Shown: positions 1 through 11,487 of the stretch, in pieces | Position numbering within the stretch: the first letter of the stretch is position 1 | Layout of the letters: each line of letters opens with the position of its first letter | Origin: Zea mays | Lineage: Eukaryota > Streptophyta > Magnoliopsida > Poales > Poaceae | Assembly: GCF_902167145.1 (NCBI RefSeq) | Contig: NC_050099.1 | Location: 7,764,434 to 7,828,433, forward strand | DNA length: 64,000 nt | Reading direction: 5' to 3' | The notes under the pieces: model-generated | The model's database searches: none | Seen by the model: the letters and a program-made list of their open reading frames with translations, nothing else | Told to the model about the DNA's origin: nothing | Made by a program: the position numbers and the translations under genes

Positions 1-321
1 GATTACACTACCAATAATTATACATAACATATATAAATTATATGTAATGTCATTAATAATTGTTACCATTAGTATGAGTCATTAAATAAATAATTTTCAC
101 GATTAATAAACCATACTACATATGTTTTGCATGTGTACTTGATTTACGAGTTCACATAACTAGAATGTTTACTTTTAAAAATTAATATTATTTATATTAA
201 TAGAAGTAGGTAATGAAGAAATACTTATGCTCTATGGTTAGTAAACATTTTTTGTAATAGGAAGTGTTGAGACGTAAATTTGATGGCTATTTTAGTCATT
301 TATTTAATAATAATAGAAATT
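1..321. other. AT-rich flank, no gene seen
   Basis: Low-GC sequence with short TA-rich runs to the left of the CACTA terminus. I see no open frame with recognisable content and no clear repeat. It is probably older intergenic DNA that received the CACTA insertion. Confidence 0.5.
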
Positions 322-351
322 CACTACAGGAAAAACAGGAAAAAATGTCGG
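322..351 (+). repeat. CACTA left terminal inverted repeat
   Basis: Begins CACTACAGG, continues through an A-rich run and ends in TGTCGG. It pairs with 11668-11696 with a few mismatches and a 1 bp length difference. Confidence 0.85.
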
Positions 352-354
352 ACA

Positions 355-620
355 GGAACTAACGTTCTTACTCTAATAGGCCGACATTCTTAACTACGAG
401 CCACGTGGAACCCGGTCGAGGCCCCGTGGGCGAGCCACGTGGCATTAAGTACTTAATTTATTAAGTACATTGGTCATTAAGACTGACGTTCTTAAATGGC
501 CACTAGGCCAACCACTGGCATTGCCACGTGGGTTTAAGTACTTCGGTTCACCAACGATCTTAGCTGACGTGGACTTAAGAACGTCGGCCAAACCGATGTT
601 CTTATTATTATTATTTTAAA
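355..620. repeat. CACTA left subterminal repeats
   Basis: At least five copies of a 10-12 bp motif, TAAGAACGTCGG or its complement CCGACGTTCTTA with variants, occur near 361, 382, 483, 572 and 594, in both orientations. Such arrays are the presumed binding sites for the TNPA-like protein of CACTA elements. The same motif recurs at the other end of the element. Confidence 0.75.
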
Positions 621-843
621 ATATAAACCCTTTTCTAGCTCCCTCCCTGGATGGGAAGACTTCAGAATAGAATTTATATTTGAAACCCGCATACATATAT
701 ACACACAATAGTCCAAAACACAAGTCAACACAAGTTCACACACATATACACAATAGTCCATAAGTCCACACGACACAAGTCCAAACATCACATAAAAAGT
801 CTACAAGTCCATCAAGCTTGAGGTGGGTCATCGGTCGGGTTGA

Positions 844-987
844 AGCCTCCACACCTTGCCACAACAGTTTTAGCTCTTCGATCAATGGTTGCATAAATAC
901 ATTGATTTTCGTACATGGATCCTTAGGGTCTGGAATAACCAGAGCAAGAAACGTGACCTGTTCTTTCATGCATTTGGAGGAGGGAGA
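844..987 (-). pseudogene. TNP2-type CACTA transposase fragment
   Basis: Reading the minus strand, the frame contains CMKEQVTFLALVIPDPK followed by VFMQPLIEELKLLWQGVE. This matches the well-conserved TNP2 block with the general form CMK..(Y/F)..L..LIPGPK.PG..IDVFL.PL..EL..LW..GV. About 48 residues are recognisable out of a protein that usually exceeds 700. The match breaks at 996 where an LTR fragment begins, so the upstream part was displaced or lost. I found no further transposase blocks between 10702 and 11450. It is a dead fragment; its value is that it confirms the element class and orientation. Confidence 0.7.
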
Positions 988-995
988 TTGTAGGG

Positions 996-1625
996 TGTTG
1001 GGGGTCTTCTTCTCCGCCGAAGGTCCTCTAGGCAAAACACCTTCGGCAAGACAGTACAAAGGCAGGTGTGACATGAAGATATAAGCCGAAACTACGATCG
1101 AAAGAGCTTCGGCTTGGTGTCATGTTAAAGACGAAGGACGATACCGACTTAAAGAGGAAAAGACTGTATAGTCCTTGATAGTCTGTATTATGATCATAAT
1201 TAGTTATCAGGGACATGGATGTAATTTCGTCCGGGCTGCGTCCCGTGCCTATAAATAGATGAACAGTACCCCTATATTGTTCATACATTGTACACATAAA
1301 TAAATGCTATACACCAAGAATAACTAATTATAGGCACGAACAGTACATGGGTACTGTTCATCTATTTTTAGGCATGGGACGCAGCTCGGACGAAATTACA
1401 TCCATGTCCTTAATAACTAATTATGATCATAATACAGACTATCAAGGACTATACAGTCTTTTCCTCTTTAAGTCGGTATCATCCTTCGTCTTTAACATGA
1501 CACCAAGCCGAAGCTCTTTCGATCATAGCTTCAGCTTATATCTTCATGTCACACCTGCCTTTGTACTGTCTTGGCTAAGGTGTTTTTTCCTAGAGGACCT
1601 TCGGCGGAGAAGAAGACCCCCAACA
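996..1625. repeat. Inverted duplication of a Tat-type LTR end (276 bp arms)
   Basis: The left arm (996-1271) begins TGTTGGGGGTC and runs through a TATA-like block, CCTATAAATAGATGAACAG. The right arm (1349-1625) is its reverse complement with only scattered differences and ends GACCCCCAACA. The spacer is about 77 bp. Both arms are the start of the same LTR, placed head to head so that a TG end faces left and a CA end faces right. The promoter core also occurs in the zeon-like LTRs at 50640 and 56836, which supports the Tat/zeon-cinful assignment. A transcript across the unit would fold into a long hairpin. Confidence 0.85.
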
Positions 1626-1984
1626 GTAGTCCCTTCACGGTGCTAGATCGTTTTTCGTAACGAGCTCAATCCTCGAAAAACACGAAGGCTTCGGAATGCC
1701 GAAAGTCCGAAAAACACCTTCCCTGAGCTCGTTGTCGAGAAACGATTATAATATTCTAGGCTCCGGACAGGCCACCGCTCAGGGAGTGCGAGCGGCATGG
1801 CGGTTCGCCTCCCCCTGCAGCACTATATAAACAGACGGGTTGGTGAGGAGTTACCACATCATTCATTGCCATTGCACTGTTCTGCTGTTAAAAAATTTAA
1901 CCATAGCCGAAGCTTTCTGCATTGCGATTTCGGGCGAACACTTTGGCACTTGAGATTAGCTTCGTCAAAAAGTGAAACATTGAA
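1626..1984 (+). promoter_or_regulatory. Leader and promoter of the Tat antisense gene, TATA at 1824-1830
   Basis: From the LTR edge the sequence starts GTAGTCCCTTCACGG, which on the minus strand is a purine-rich tract next to the LTR. A TATATAA box in a CACTATATAAAC context lies at 1824-1830, about 155 bp ahead of the ATG at 1985. The homologous gene at 51740 has TATAAAAGG about 171 bp ahead of its ATG. Two copies with a TATA box at the same distance suggest a real Pol II promoter driving the plus-strand gene. Confidence 0.55.
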
Positions 1985-3503
1985 ATGGCCAGAGTACGAT
2001 CGACTGCTAGAGTATCTCGTGAGGGGGACGAGGCCGAAGTAACTGAGACAGTACCAATATCGGAGGTGATGAGGCAATCGGGTCTTGTTGTGCCAAAAAA
2101 GCCTGTTGCCGAAGGTACCTCGACTGCTGAAGCTGAACAAATTGCAGTTGGAGAAGGTAGTGATAACGAAGATGAAGAGGATTACACCATCCTGAGCCCA
2201 ACGAAACCCAATCACATTAAGTTTGGTAAATCTACTGTGACGGCAGATGATATGGTTATGATGAAGAAACTGGGCTACTTCGGGGAAGATGAGAGTAAAT
2301 TTATTCGTTTTGCTGGCGAGGAAGTGATTTCGGAGCCGAAGGATGATGAAGTTGTTGTCTTTAAAAGCTTCTTCAGAGCAGGACTTCGGTTCCCTCTATA
2401 TGATATAATAGGAGAGGTTTTGAAGAACTTTGAAATATACCTTCATCAACTAACACCTAATGCAATTGTTAGGCTTAGTGTCTACATTTGGGCCCTCCGA
2501 AGCCAGGGGATGAGTCCTAATGCCGAAGCTTTCTGTCTGGTGCACGAGCTGCATTACCAGACGAAGGCCAGGGCAGATGGCCTTCATGAGAAGTTTGGTT
2601 GCTACAATTTTGCGTATCGAAAGGATACGAAGGCACAGGTTCTTAGCTACCGTACTAAGTGGCCAACTGACTGGAAAAGTGAATGGTTTTACATGAAAGC
2701 AGACGAGAAAAGGAGGGAGAAGCTGATGACTATGGTTATGAGTCCACTGAAATTGAGCTTCGGAATGACAAGGCCCCTGTGCCATATGCAACTTGGCTCC
2801 CCATGCTAAGTAGCCAAAGTAGAGTTCAGAGTGGTAGCGGCCGAAGTTAGCACTAGGGATCTAGTGCAGGAATTCTTGGCAAATAGAGTATTTCCGACCT
2901 CTAGTGGCTGGGGAATGCCCAAGAAGAAGGATGGAAAAAAACATGAACTCGTTCGGCTCCCTTACTGTTTGAAGTTTGAGAAAGAGTTCAAGAAGCCATG
3001 CCAGGAGTGGTTAGAAATGATTGAAACAATGTGCAATGAAATCCTTAGCAACTACACCAAAAAAGAGGACCAGTTAATGACTGCTACCTTCGGCACCCGG
3101 CCAAAACAAAGGCTGAATCGCATGATGGACGCACTAAATTTTGAATATCCAGACTATGAAAGGTTTGACAAGGGTGCCGAAGGTTTGAAAAGGAAAAGGA
3201 TTGTTAGTATTTTAAACAACAAGCTGCCAGGCTAGTAAAGGAGGATGAGAATATACTGAAGAAGGCAAAGTCAACTCCTGAGCCAAAAGCGGCAATCTCA
3301 AAAAGCGGAAGCTTGACACGGCTCCTTCTACTGAGCCGAAGATGAATGAAACAAGAGAAGAAGCTCCTTCAACGCCCTCTGCTGCCGAAGTAGCAGAAAT
3401 TTTAAAGGTAATGACTGATTCTTTGCCTGTCAAGATGCTAAGTCCCCTGGGGCCGGAACTGACGAAATTTTTACAGAAGAAGGATCAACCTTCGGCCGCA
3501 AAT
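1985..3503 (+). pseudogene. Tat-lineage additional ORF (putative gypsy-type transposon domain, PF04195-like)
   Basis: The start is ATG 1985 (MARVRSTARVSREG). An acidic N-terminal region is followed at about residues 115-185 by FRAGLRFPLYDIIGEVL and YLHQLTPNAIVRLSVYIWAL, the hallmark of the plant family named putative gypsy-type transposon. The frame stops at 2807 and resumes in the same frame, with RDLVQEFLA and LPYCLKFEKEF up to 3235. A different frame then carries an acidic, lysine-rich tail to about 3503, where an inverted 37 bp copy of 3220-3256 ends the homology. The degenerate gene at 51740 aligns with it throughout, for example QLTPNAIVRL against QLTPNVIVHL and RDLVQEFLA against RDLVQEYLA. 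It is read opposite to the LTR polarity, as antisense additional ORFs of Tat elements are. The protein's function is unknown. The copy is dead because of the stop, the frameshift and the truncation. Confidence 0.75.
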
Positions 3504-3540
3504 GTATATTCTCATCCTCCTTTACTAGCCTGGCAGCTTG
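3220..3540. repeat. Perfect 37 bp inverted repeat flanking the end of the additional ORF
   Basis: The 37 bases at 3220-3256 (CAAGCTGCCAGGC through GAGAATATAC) reappear exactly as the reverse complement at 3504-3540. The intervening 247 bp are the normal continuation of the coding region. Sequence right of 3540 does not continue the inversion. Confidence 0.9.
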
Positions 3541-3705
3541 TCTGTACACGGGCATTTTTCCACACGAGGCTCGCCAGCAAATGCGTGCGCAACTAATTCG
3601 TCAGCAACCTTAACCTATGCATCAGAGTGCCCTAGGCTGTCACTGTTGAAACCATCGTACATAGCCCCTTCTTCGATCGTCACCCATTTTCAAAGCTAAT
3701 GGAAA

Positions 3706-6336
3706 TGTGATACCCCAATTTTCTGAAAAGAAGTTAAACTTCTTTTTCTATTTTCTTTCTTGTTCTGTGGCATTGGGGTTTGGAGTTTCAGGAGACATTC
3801 CTCAGGAAACAGTAGATCTTTTGGCATTTTTTCCGCTGGGGTCAGGAGCTCAAATGGGAGAGCGAGTTTGGGCCATTGATTTCGATCCGGTGGATGGGAG
3901 CCTCCCCTCTCCTCCCCAACCCTAGCCAACCCCCTCTCCCTCTCCCTAATTTGTTGCAGCCGCCCCCTCCCTCTTCCTCTCCTCCCCTTGGGCAGCAGCC
4001 CTCTACCCTCTCCACGGCTTCCTCCTCCCTCTAGATCTCCCCACACGCAGCAAGGATCGAGAAGAGGAAGAGCACGTTGAATTGAAGAAGGAGAGAGGAT
4101 CAAGGAGATGTTCTTGCCCATCTCTTGAAGATTTTCTTGGGGAAAACCCTAGGTATGGATGAAATCCTTGTTCCTCCCTGTAATTATGTGCTTTTGGAGG
4201 TTGTGGATGATGGGGATTAAAGGATTAGAGGTTGGATTAGATGTGGGGTTAGGTTTTGATCTCGAATTTAGTTTTCTGCAGAATGGCAGATTCGACAGTT
4301 TCTGTTCATGCTTGTTTTCTGTGGTCTTAGTTGCGTCAAAAAAATAAAAAGTCTATATATGAGTCGTAGATAATTTGTAGATCTTTTTGTGGCCGTGAAG
4401 AACACATCAATCGGACATCATATCAGAAAGTTATTGCAGTTTGATTATAGCCGTTTTTCAGTCTCACAATTCTGTGTAGAATCTGTTCTCTTAAGATTTA
4501 GGCAATTTTATCAACAGAATTAAACTTTAGGTTGGTAAAAGAAGTTGTAGATAATTTCATAACCTTTACAGATTGTTAAAGAGTGCATTCATATGAATTT
4601 TGAAACTCCAGTTATGTTTGTTTTACTGTGGCTGTTCCTGTTTGCCTGACAAAAATGAGCGGGTCTGTTCACTGGTAGGTTTCATCTAGTAAATAACCGA
4701 ATTGGCTCTTCCAACTATGGAGACTTTTGTAGAGGGATAAAAGTTCTTACTGCCAGCAGAAATTCGTAATTTTTGGTTGAGTAGTTTGGGAGATATCGAA
4801 TTTTGAAGTTAACTATGCTGATGTCTAAAACAGATTTAGTCAGTTATCTTGTCAGATGTTTTAGAACTTATAGATGGCAAAATTTAATTATCCATTGAAT
4901 ACCGAAGTTGTAGAGTATTTTGTGTAGAAACTCCTAGAGTATTCGTTTGATATCACCACTGTTATAATTTTAAAGATACAAAATTAACAAACAGCGCTGC
5001 TGCTGTTTGACATGTGGTTCAGGGTGGGAGTCATTCCACTGGGTCTTGGTTTCAAGTGTAGGAGCGATTTGTTGATTGTTGGCAAATGTTTGTGAAATAT
5101 TTGTACTAAGTTTTATGCTCCGGAGCAGGTGTCTACACTCCGGATCATGCCTAGTACACTTTTCTTCTTCGATGAAGGCAAGTGAATGTAGCGGTGGTTG
5201 CTACCGTTTTGACTTGTTGTTTCATCGCCTACACTCTAATATTCAGAATCATCGAATTCTTTCATAATTGAACTCTATGGTGATGCTTTACTTGATTGTA
5301 TTATATTGATGCTTAATCATATATTGACGATGATGATGATTTGAGTATGACCCACGAGATTAATTCACACCCCATGAAGGTGAATGAAGTATTATTTGAG
5401 GTTTGTATTGTATCTGAAGGTAAACGAAGTATTGTTTGAGGTTTGTATTGTATGTGAAGGAAGTGAAGTATATTGATAAATGCAGCATGCCATATACATT
5501 GCATGATTCACATGCATGTGAAGTTTTGTCGTGACCTATGGTCCGACCGTACCGGTACAACTTAGCATCGTACGTTGCCCGAGGAGGGGTACGATGCGGC
5601 TTCATACCCTTAGAGGTATGAAGGCAGAGGACATATGCATTGCATTCATATGCATTTATTGAAGTGATATTTGTAGATGGTGTGGTTTTATACTCTAAGA
5701 GGTATGAAGGCAGAGGACTTACACATAGCATTCCTATGCATACATTGAAGTGATATTTGTAGGTATTGTTGACGCAGGGAAGTGTTATACAACCTATTGT
5801 GGTTGTTCGAGGAAATGAGATGGCATTGGTTATTCTGGGACTATTGAGTTCTATATCTACATGTATTTCTGATCTCAATTGTGATCCCTTTAAAATGTTG
5901 ATTAATTCAATTTTTTTGGTTTAAAAATCTCGTCAAAACAATTTACTTGCTGAGATGTTTCATCTCACTCTTGCATTACTCAATGCAGGTACTTGATTCA
6001 TGTTGGGAATGAGGGAAGTAGCAGCACGTCCACCTTCACTCATAATAACGCTGTCCAGGCACAACCATGATTTAATTAGAAACTTCTTGTCAAGGATGTT
6101 TGTTTTTAACTAGTCGTGCACACTAGTTAATTCAGTTTATGTCGTTATGGTTATCTTCCCATTGCTATCAGATTATTAATGTCTAGTATGTTTTCTTATC
6201 ATGATATATGTTTATACTCTGTTGCTTCCACGTTTATGCAAATTTTCAAAGGAGATGCTGTCAAAATTTTATATATGAATGTTAGTTGTGTAGTTTAGTA
6301 GCATTTCGGGGTGTTTGTGGATCCCGGGGTGTTACA
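3706..6336 (+). repeat. 5' LTR of the long-LTR element
   Basis: 2,631 bp, TG to CA. The first few hundred bases include a pyrimidine-rich, GC-richer stretch (about 3900-4060) resembling a plant 5' leader, and a small palindrome AGAAGTTAAACTTCT. Near the 3' end, CTTGCTGAGATG and CATCTCACTCTTGC form a stem also seen in other chromovirus LTRs. Open frames inside it on either strand are identical in both LTRs and look fortuitous. Confidence 0.92.
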
Positions 6337-6338
6337 TT

Positions 6339-6350
6339 TGGTATCAAAGC
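6339..6350 (+). promoter_or_regulatory. Primer binding site, initiator tRNA-Met
   Basis: TGGTATCAAAGC starts 2 bp after the LTR end. It matches the complement of the plant initiator Met tRNA 3' end (TGGTATCAGAGC) at all but one base. Confidence 0.85.
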
Positions 6351-8052
6351 ATAGGCTTTAGATTCTTGGCATTTTGAAGATAAATTTGACACACTTGCAC
6401 ATATAGGAAGGGTATGGGTTCAAATATCTTTGATATATGTTAATGTATTTGAAGTGTAGATGAAATAATTTCACCCTCCCTATTCCTTTACGGTGATGTG
6501 GTAAGTTGTTTATGACTTAATGCCTGATATAATTCATTTCTAAATTTCGATATTGTTTTATTAATGCGATTGATATCGCTGGTCTTTTGTGAGATTGAAG
6601 TTGCTATTATGCTTGTGATATACATGTATGCCTATGTTGTTTTCAACATGTTTTTCATGGTTGAGCTTTATTACAATAATATTGTTATATATGCTTGATT
6701 GAGGATGTTTCTAAGAGGAGTGTGAATTGCGTGTCTTGGGTTACAAGGTAACCATCAATTTGAATTTAAGTTGTTGGACGGTTGGTGGATAGCTCCAACT
6801 ATCTTTGCAAAGAATGATTGTTTATGTCGAGAAACCAGTTCTGAAAGAAATGAATATTGGTAGTTTTATATGGATTTTGGGGGAAGTCTTTACATAGCTA
6901 GCCAGAGTGGCTTACATGTCTCTCTTCTATCTTGTGTTTTAGTAGCCATTAAGCCTAGATGTGATTTAAAGTGGTTGCATGTTAGTCATGCTAAATGTAG
7001 AATAAATCTTTGATTTTCTTGATCCATTGATTATGTATTAATACGTTGAGGATCTGATGGTTCTCTCCCCGATGCATGCTTGTGGAGCCATTGTTGGACC
7101 ACTTATCTATTGGTTCGAATGAAGTCATTGCCTAGCCTAGAGTTGGTTGTGTGTGGTTAGTCACCTATTCCTAAATGATGTGGTTTTTACATCAGCTTGA
7201 GATGTTTATCAAATGTGTGAAGGATTATGGGGTTATTATTGACCCTGTATGTCTGGTACTTTGAGTGCATCGTATGATAGAATGAAATGTAAGTTTCTGA
7301 ACTACAGTAGATGAAGACTTATATTATGTGTAGGTTAACCTTACTAGTTTGGATATTTTTCTTAGTTGAGTTGTTGGATGAAGTATAGTGACATTGGTTA
7401 AGCAAGTATTGTGTTGTTGTTGTGCTGTCAGTGCTCTCTGTGGAGTTTTTGGCATTTCTTCGATGAACTGTGCCGCGCAGAATGTTATTGGCTTCTTGTC
7501 GGCTTTATTGCTCCATTAGTTCTGTAGGCTTTCTCCCTTTTTGTGGGGTGCAAAGAATGTGAGATTACATGATTATATTTTCATGATGGCAAGAACAAAG
7601 TTTAGGAAGATTAGGAGTTTTGTTTCAATAGAACTACTTATTTTGTGGTGCTTTGAGGTGAGGTGTTTGATCTTCTTATACATTCATCTGGTGTGGATGT
7701 TTCCCCATTGAATTAAAATGAATTGTTGAAGCTGGTAAGGGTTGTGCTTAGTGCATATTACCCATTCATAAAAGAGTGTTGTTTTAGGACATTGATGTTG
7801 ATGTATAGCTGCATCAAAATTCGATGGTGTGAAATCGTAGTGTTGATTACATCTTTGACTTACTTTGAGATTCATTGCATGTTGTTTCATGTTGGATATC
7901 AAGTTGTGTAGTTTCCTTAGACAATTAGTCCGAGGTAGAAGTTCTTGTGTTAATTAAGACCAATAATGGACCCATGTTTTGAATGGTGGTGCTATATGGG
8001 GTACCTTGGATGCTTTGCTTGGAGTGGTCGAATTCGAGGACGAATTCTTTTT
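6351..8052 (+). other. Non-coding interior of the long-LTR element
   Basis: About 1.7 kb of AT-rich sequence. No frame shows gag, protease, RT, RNase H or integrase motifs, and stop codons are frequent in all six frames. The retained LTR, PBS and PPT are the cis elements needed for replication by proteins from another element. A packaging signal is expected here but I cannot identify it. Confidence 0.7.
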
Positions 8053-8065
8053 AAGGGGGGTAGAG
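8053..8065 (+). promoter_or_regulatory. Polypurine tract of the long-LTR element
   Basis: AAGGGGGGTAGAG sits directly before the 3' LTR start at 8066, the site expected for plus-strand priming. Confidence 0.75.
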
Positions 8066-10696
8066 TGTGATACCCCAATTTTCTGAAAAGAAGTTAAACT
8101 TCTTTTTCTATTTTCTTTCTTGTTCTGTGGCATTGGGGTTTGGAGTTTCAGGAGACATTCCTCAGGAAACAGTAGATCTTTTGGCATTTTTTCCGCTGGG
8201 GTCAGGAGCTCAAATGGGAGAGCGAGTTTGGGCCATTGATTTCGATCCGGTGGATGGGAGCCTCCCCTCTCCTCCCCAACCCTAGCCAACCCCCTCTCCC
8301 TCTCCCTAATTTGTTGCAGCCGCCCCCTCCCTCTTCCTCTCCTCCCCTTGGGCAGCAGCCCTCTACCCTCTCCACGGCTTCCTCCTCCCTCTAGATCTCC
8401 CCACACGCAGCAAGGATCGAGAAGAGGAAGAGCACGTTGAATTGAAGAAGGAGAGAGGATCAAGGAGATGTTCTTGCCCATCTCTTGAAGATTTTCTTGG
8501 GGAAAACCCTAGGTATGGATGAAATCCTTGTTCCTCCCTGTAATTATGTGCTTTTGGAGGTTGTGGATGATGGGGATTAAAGGATTAGAGGTTGGATTAG
8601 ATGTGGGGTTAGGTTTTGATCTCGAATTTAGTTTTCTGCAGAATGGCAGATTCGACAGTTTCTGTTCATGCTTGTTTTCTGTGGTCTTAGTGGCGTCAAA
8701 AAAATAAAAAGTCTATATATGAGTCGTAGATAATTTGTAGATCTTTTTGTGGCCGTGAAGAACACATCAATCGGACATCAGATCAGAAAGTTATTGCAGT
8801 TTGATTATAGCCGTTTTTCAGTCTCACAATTCTGTGTAGAATCTGTTCTCTTAAGATTTAGGCAATTTTATCAACAGAATTAAACTTTAGGTTGGTAAAA
8901 GAAGTTGTAGATAATTTCATAACCTTTACAGATTGTTAAAGAGTGCATTCATATGAATTTTGAAACTCCAGTTATGTTTGTTTTACTGTGGCTGTTCCTG
9001 TTTGCCTGACAAAAATGAGCGGGTCTGTTCACTGGTAGGTTTCATCTAGTAAATAACCGAATTGGCTCTTCCAACTATGGAGACTTTTGTAGAGGGATAA
9101 AAGTTCTTACTTCCAGCAGAAATTCGTAATTTTTGGTTGAGTAGTTTGGGAGATATCGAATTTTGAAGTTAACTATGCTGATGTCTAAAACAGATTTAGT
9201 CAGTTATCTTGTCAGATGTTTTAGAACTTATAGATGGCAAAATTTAATTATCCATTGAATACCGAAGTTGTAGAGTATTTTGTGTAGAAACTCCTAGAGT
9301 ATTCGTTTGATATCACCACTGTTATAATTTTAAAGATACAAAATTAACAAACAGCGCTGCTGCTGTTTGACATGTGGTTCAGGGTGGGAGTCATTCCACT
9401 GGGTCTTGGTTTCAAGTGTAGGAGCGATTTGTTGATTGTTGGCAAATGTTTGTGAAATATTTGTACTAAGTTTTATGCTCCGGAGCAGGTGTCTACACTC
9501 CGGATCATGCCTAGTACACTTTTCTTCTTCGATGAAGGCAAGTGAATGTAGCGGTGGTTGCTACTGTTTTGACTTGTTGTTTCATCGCCTACACTCTAAT
9601 ATTCAGAATCATCGAATTCTTTCATAATTGAACTCTATGGTGATGCTTTACTTGATTGTATTATATTGATGCTTAATCATATATTGACGATGATGATGAT
9701 TTGAGTATGACCCACGAGATTAATTCACACCCCATGAAGGTGAATGAAGTATTATTTGAGGTTTGTATTGTATCTGAAGGTAAACGAAGTATTGTTTGAG
9801 GTTTGTATTGTATGTGAAGGAAGTGAAGTATATTGATAAATGCAGCATGCCATATACATTGCATGATTCACATGCATGTGAAGTTTTGTCGTGACCTATG
9901 GTCCGACCGTACCGGTACAACTTAGCATCGTACGTTGCCCGAGGAGGGGTACGATGCGGCTTCATACCCTTAGAGGTATGAAGGCAGAGGACATATGCAT
10001 TGCATTCATATGCATTTATTGAAGTGATATTTGTAGATGGTGTGGTTTTATACTCTAAGAGGTATGAAGGCAGAGGACTTACACATAGCATTCCTATGCA
10101 TACATTGAAGTGATATTTGTAGGTATTGTTGACGCAGGGAAGTGTTATACAACCTATTGTGGTTGTTCGAGGAAATGAGATGGCATTGGTTATTCTGGGA
10201 CTATTGAGTTCTATATCTACATGTATTTCTGATCTCAATTGTGATCCCTTTAAAATGTTGATTAATTCAATTTTTTTGGTTTAAAAATCTCGTCAAAACA
10301 ATTTACTTGCTGAGATGTTTCATCTCACTCTTGCATTACTCAATGCAGGTACTTGATTCATGTTGGGAATGAGGGAAGTAGCAGCACGTCCACCTTCACT
10401 CATAATAACGCTGTCCAGGCACAACCATGATTTAATTAGAAACTTCTTGTCAAGGATGTTTGTTTTTAACTAGTCGTGCACACTAGTTAATTCAGTTTAT
10501 GTCGTTATGGTTATCTTCCCATTGCTATCAGATTATTAATGTCTAGTATGTTTTCTTATCATGATATATGTTTATACTCTGTTGCTTCCACGTTTATGCA
10601 AATTTTCAAAGGAGATGCTGTCAAAATTTTATATATGAATGTTAGTTGTGTAGTTTAGTAGCATTTCGGGGTGTTTGTGGATCCCGGGGTGTTACA
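8066..10696 (+). repeat. 3' LTR of the long-LTR element
   Basis: Copy of 3706-6336 at a constant offset of 4,360 bp with no indels and four substitutions by eye. Ends GGGGTGTTACA at 10696, followed by the GGAAA target duplication. Confidence 0.92.
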
Positions 10697-10795
10697 GGAA
10701 AAACGTAGATCATAATCATGCATGAAAAACATGTGCAGTTATATTAACCAATTCACAACTATAAACCCTATTAGGAGGATGATAGGTCCTAAACC

Positions 10796-10983
10796 CACCC
10801 AAGAATGCCAGTCGTTGCGTGTTATTTGGTCTAACTCGTGTACCTTCCAATCATGATTTCTGCAGCATAACCCCACTGTTCTCCTAATGCCGAAGAACAA
10901 TAGGGTTATGTTGCCAAAATCACGAGCAGAAGGTACACAAGTCAAAGACCAAATAACACGCAAAGGCTGACATTCTCAGGCTG
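10796..10983. repeat. Fold-back of about 90 bp arms inside the CACTA element
   Basis: Left arm 10796-10887 and right arm about 10895-10983 are reverse complements at roughly 80% identity. They share GCGTGTTATTTGGTCT at the arm core, and GTTCT and AGAAC close to the loop. The loop is under 15 bp. No target duplication is obvious. It could be a small inverted-repeat transposon or a hairpin born within the CACTA element. Confidence 0.75.
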
Positions 10984-11487
10984 TCCAAAATACGCTGGAA
11001 AATTCGGACTATGCACCTTACAAGTAAATGTGAGATGTGTCGTTCCCGAATAGGTGATAAATACGTTTTCCTAAGTGTGTGTCCTACATGTAAGTAAATA
11101 TGCCAATGATAGTATAAAAATAGACAATGATCACAAGTGTATATCCAAAGTGTGTGCAAATATCTAACATACTAGTATTACATAATTAAGTGTAGCATGA
11201 AAATATCTAACATACTAGTGTTAGCATAATTCATATCCAAATAGGGAATTGCAGCAGCACAAAATAAAAATCTAAAGAGGACAACCGGGCAGGGGCGAGG
11301 ACCACCGACGTGGGGAGGACCACCGGGCGGGGCGAGACCGACGCTGGGAGGACCACCGGCGCGGCGAGGGGAAGATGACCGGGCGTCGTCGGGTCCAGCA
11401 CGGTGAGGACTAGACGATAGGGCCGCGGTGGCTTGAGGCTTGAAAACCACGAGGAAAGAGAAGAAGAGAGGAGCGCGGGTACTTAAA
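10984..11487. other. CACTA right-hand interior with GC-rich tract
   Basis: AT-rich to about 11270, then a GC-rich tract (about 11270-11420) with three copies of GAGGACCACCG. On the minus strand this lies at the 5' side of the element, where a CACTA leader would be expected. No protein homology was recognised. Confidence 0.4.

Larger units (their letters stand above)
3706..10696 (+). mobile_element. Non-autonomous long-LTR retrotransposon (LARD-like, chromovirus-related)
   Basis: Two identical-length LTRs of 2,631 bp enclose 1,729 bp of non-coding DNA. The element is bounded by the 5 bp duplication GGAAA (3701-3705 and 10697-10701). The LTR starts TGTGATACCCC and ends GGGGTGTTACA. A PBS complementary to initiator tRNA-Met follows the 5' LTR, and a G-rich polypurine tract precedes the 3' LTR. 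Just before that tract, CGAGGACGAATTC is a relic of the sequence normally found at the end of Tekay/Del-type chromovirus pol. By eye I find only four substitutions between the LTRs (near 4332, 4411, 4752 and 5204), or 0.15%, so this is a very recent insertion. With no gag or pol it must have been mobilised in trans. Confidence 0.9.

Noticed and set aside
5360..5878. 172-codon minus-strand open frame, repeated at 9720-10238
   Set aside because: Lies wholly inside the LTR copies and shows no domain; conservation only reflects the recent LTR duplication.
7954..8481. 175-codon minus-strand open frame in the long-LTR element
   Set aside because: It lies across the LTR edge, its LTR part is duplicated exactly in the other LTR (3696-4121), and it has no recognisable domain. 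The pyrimidine-rich leader opens the frame by composition.
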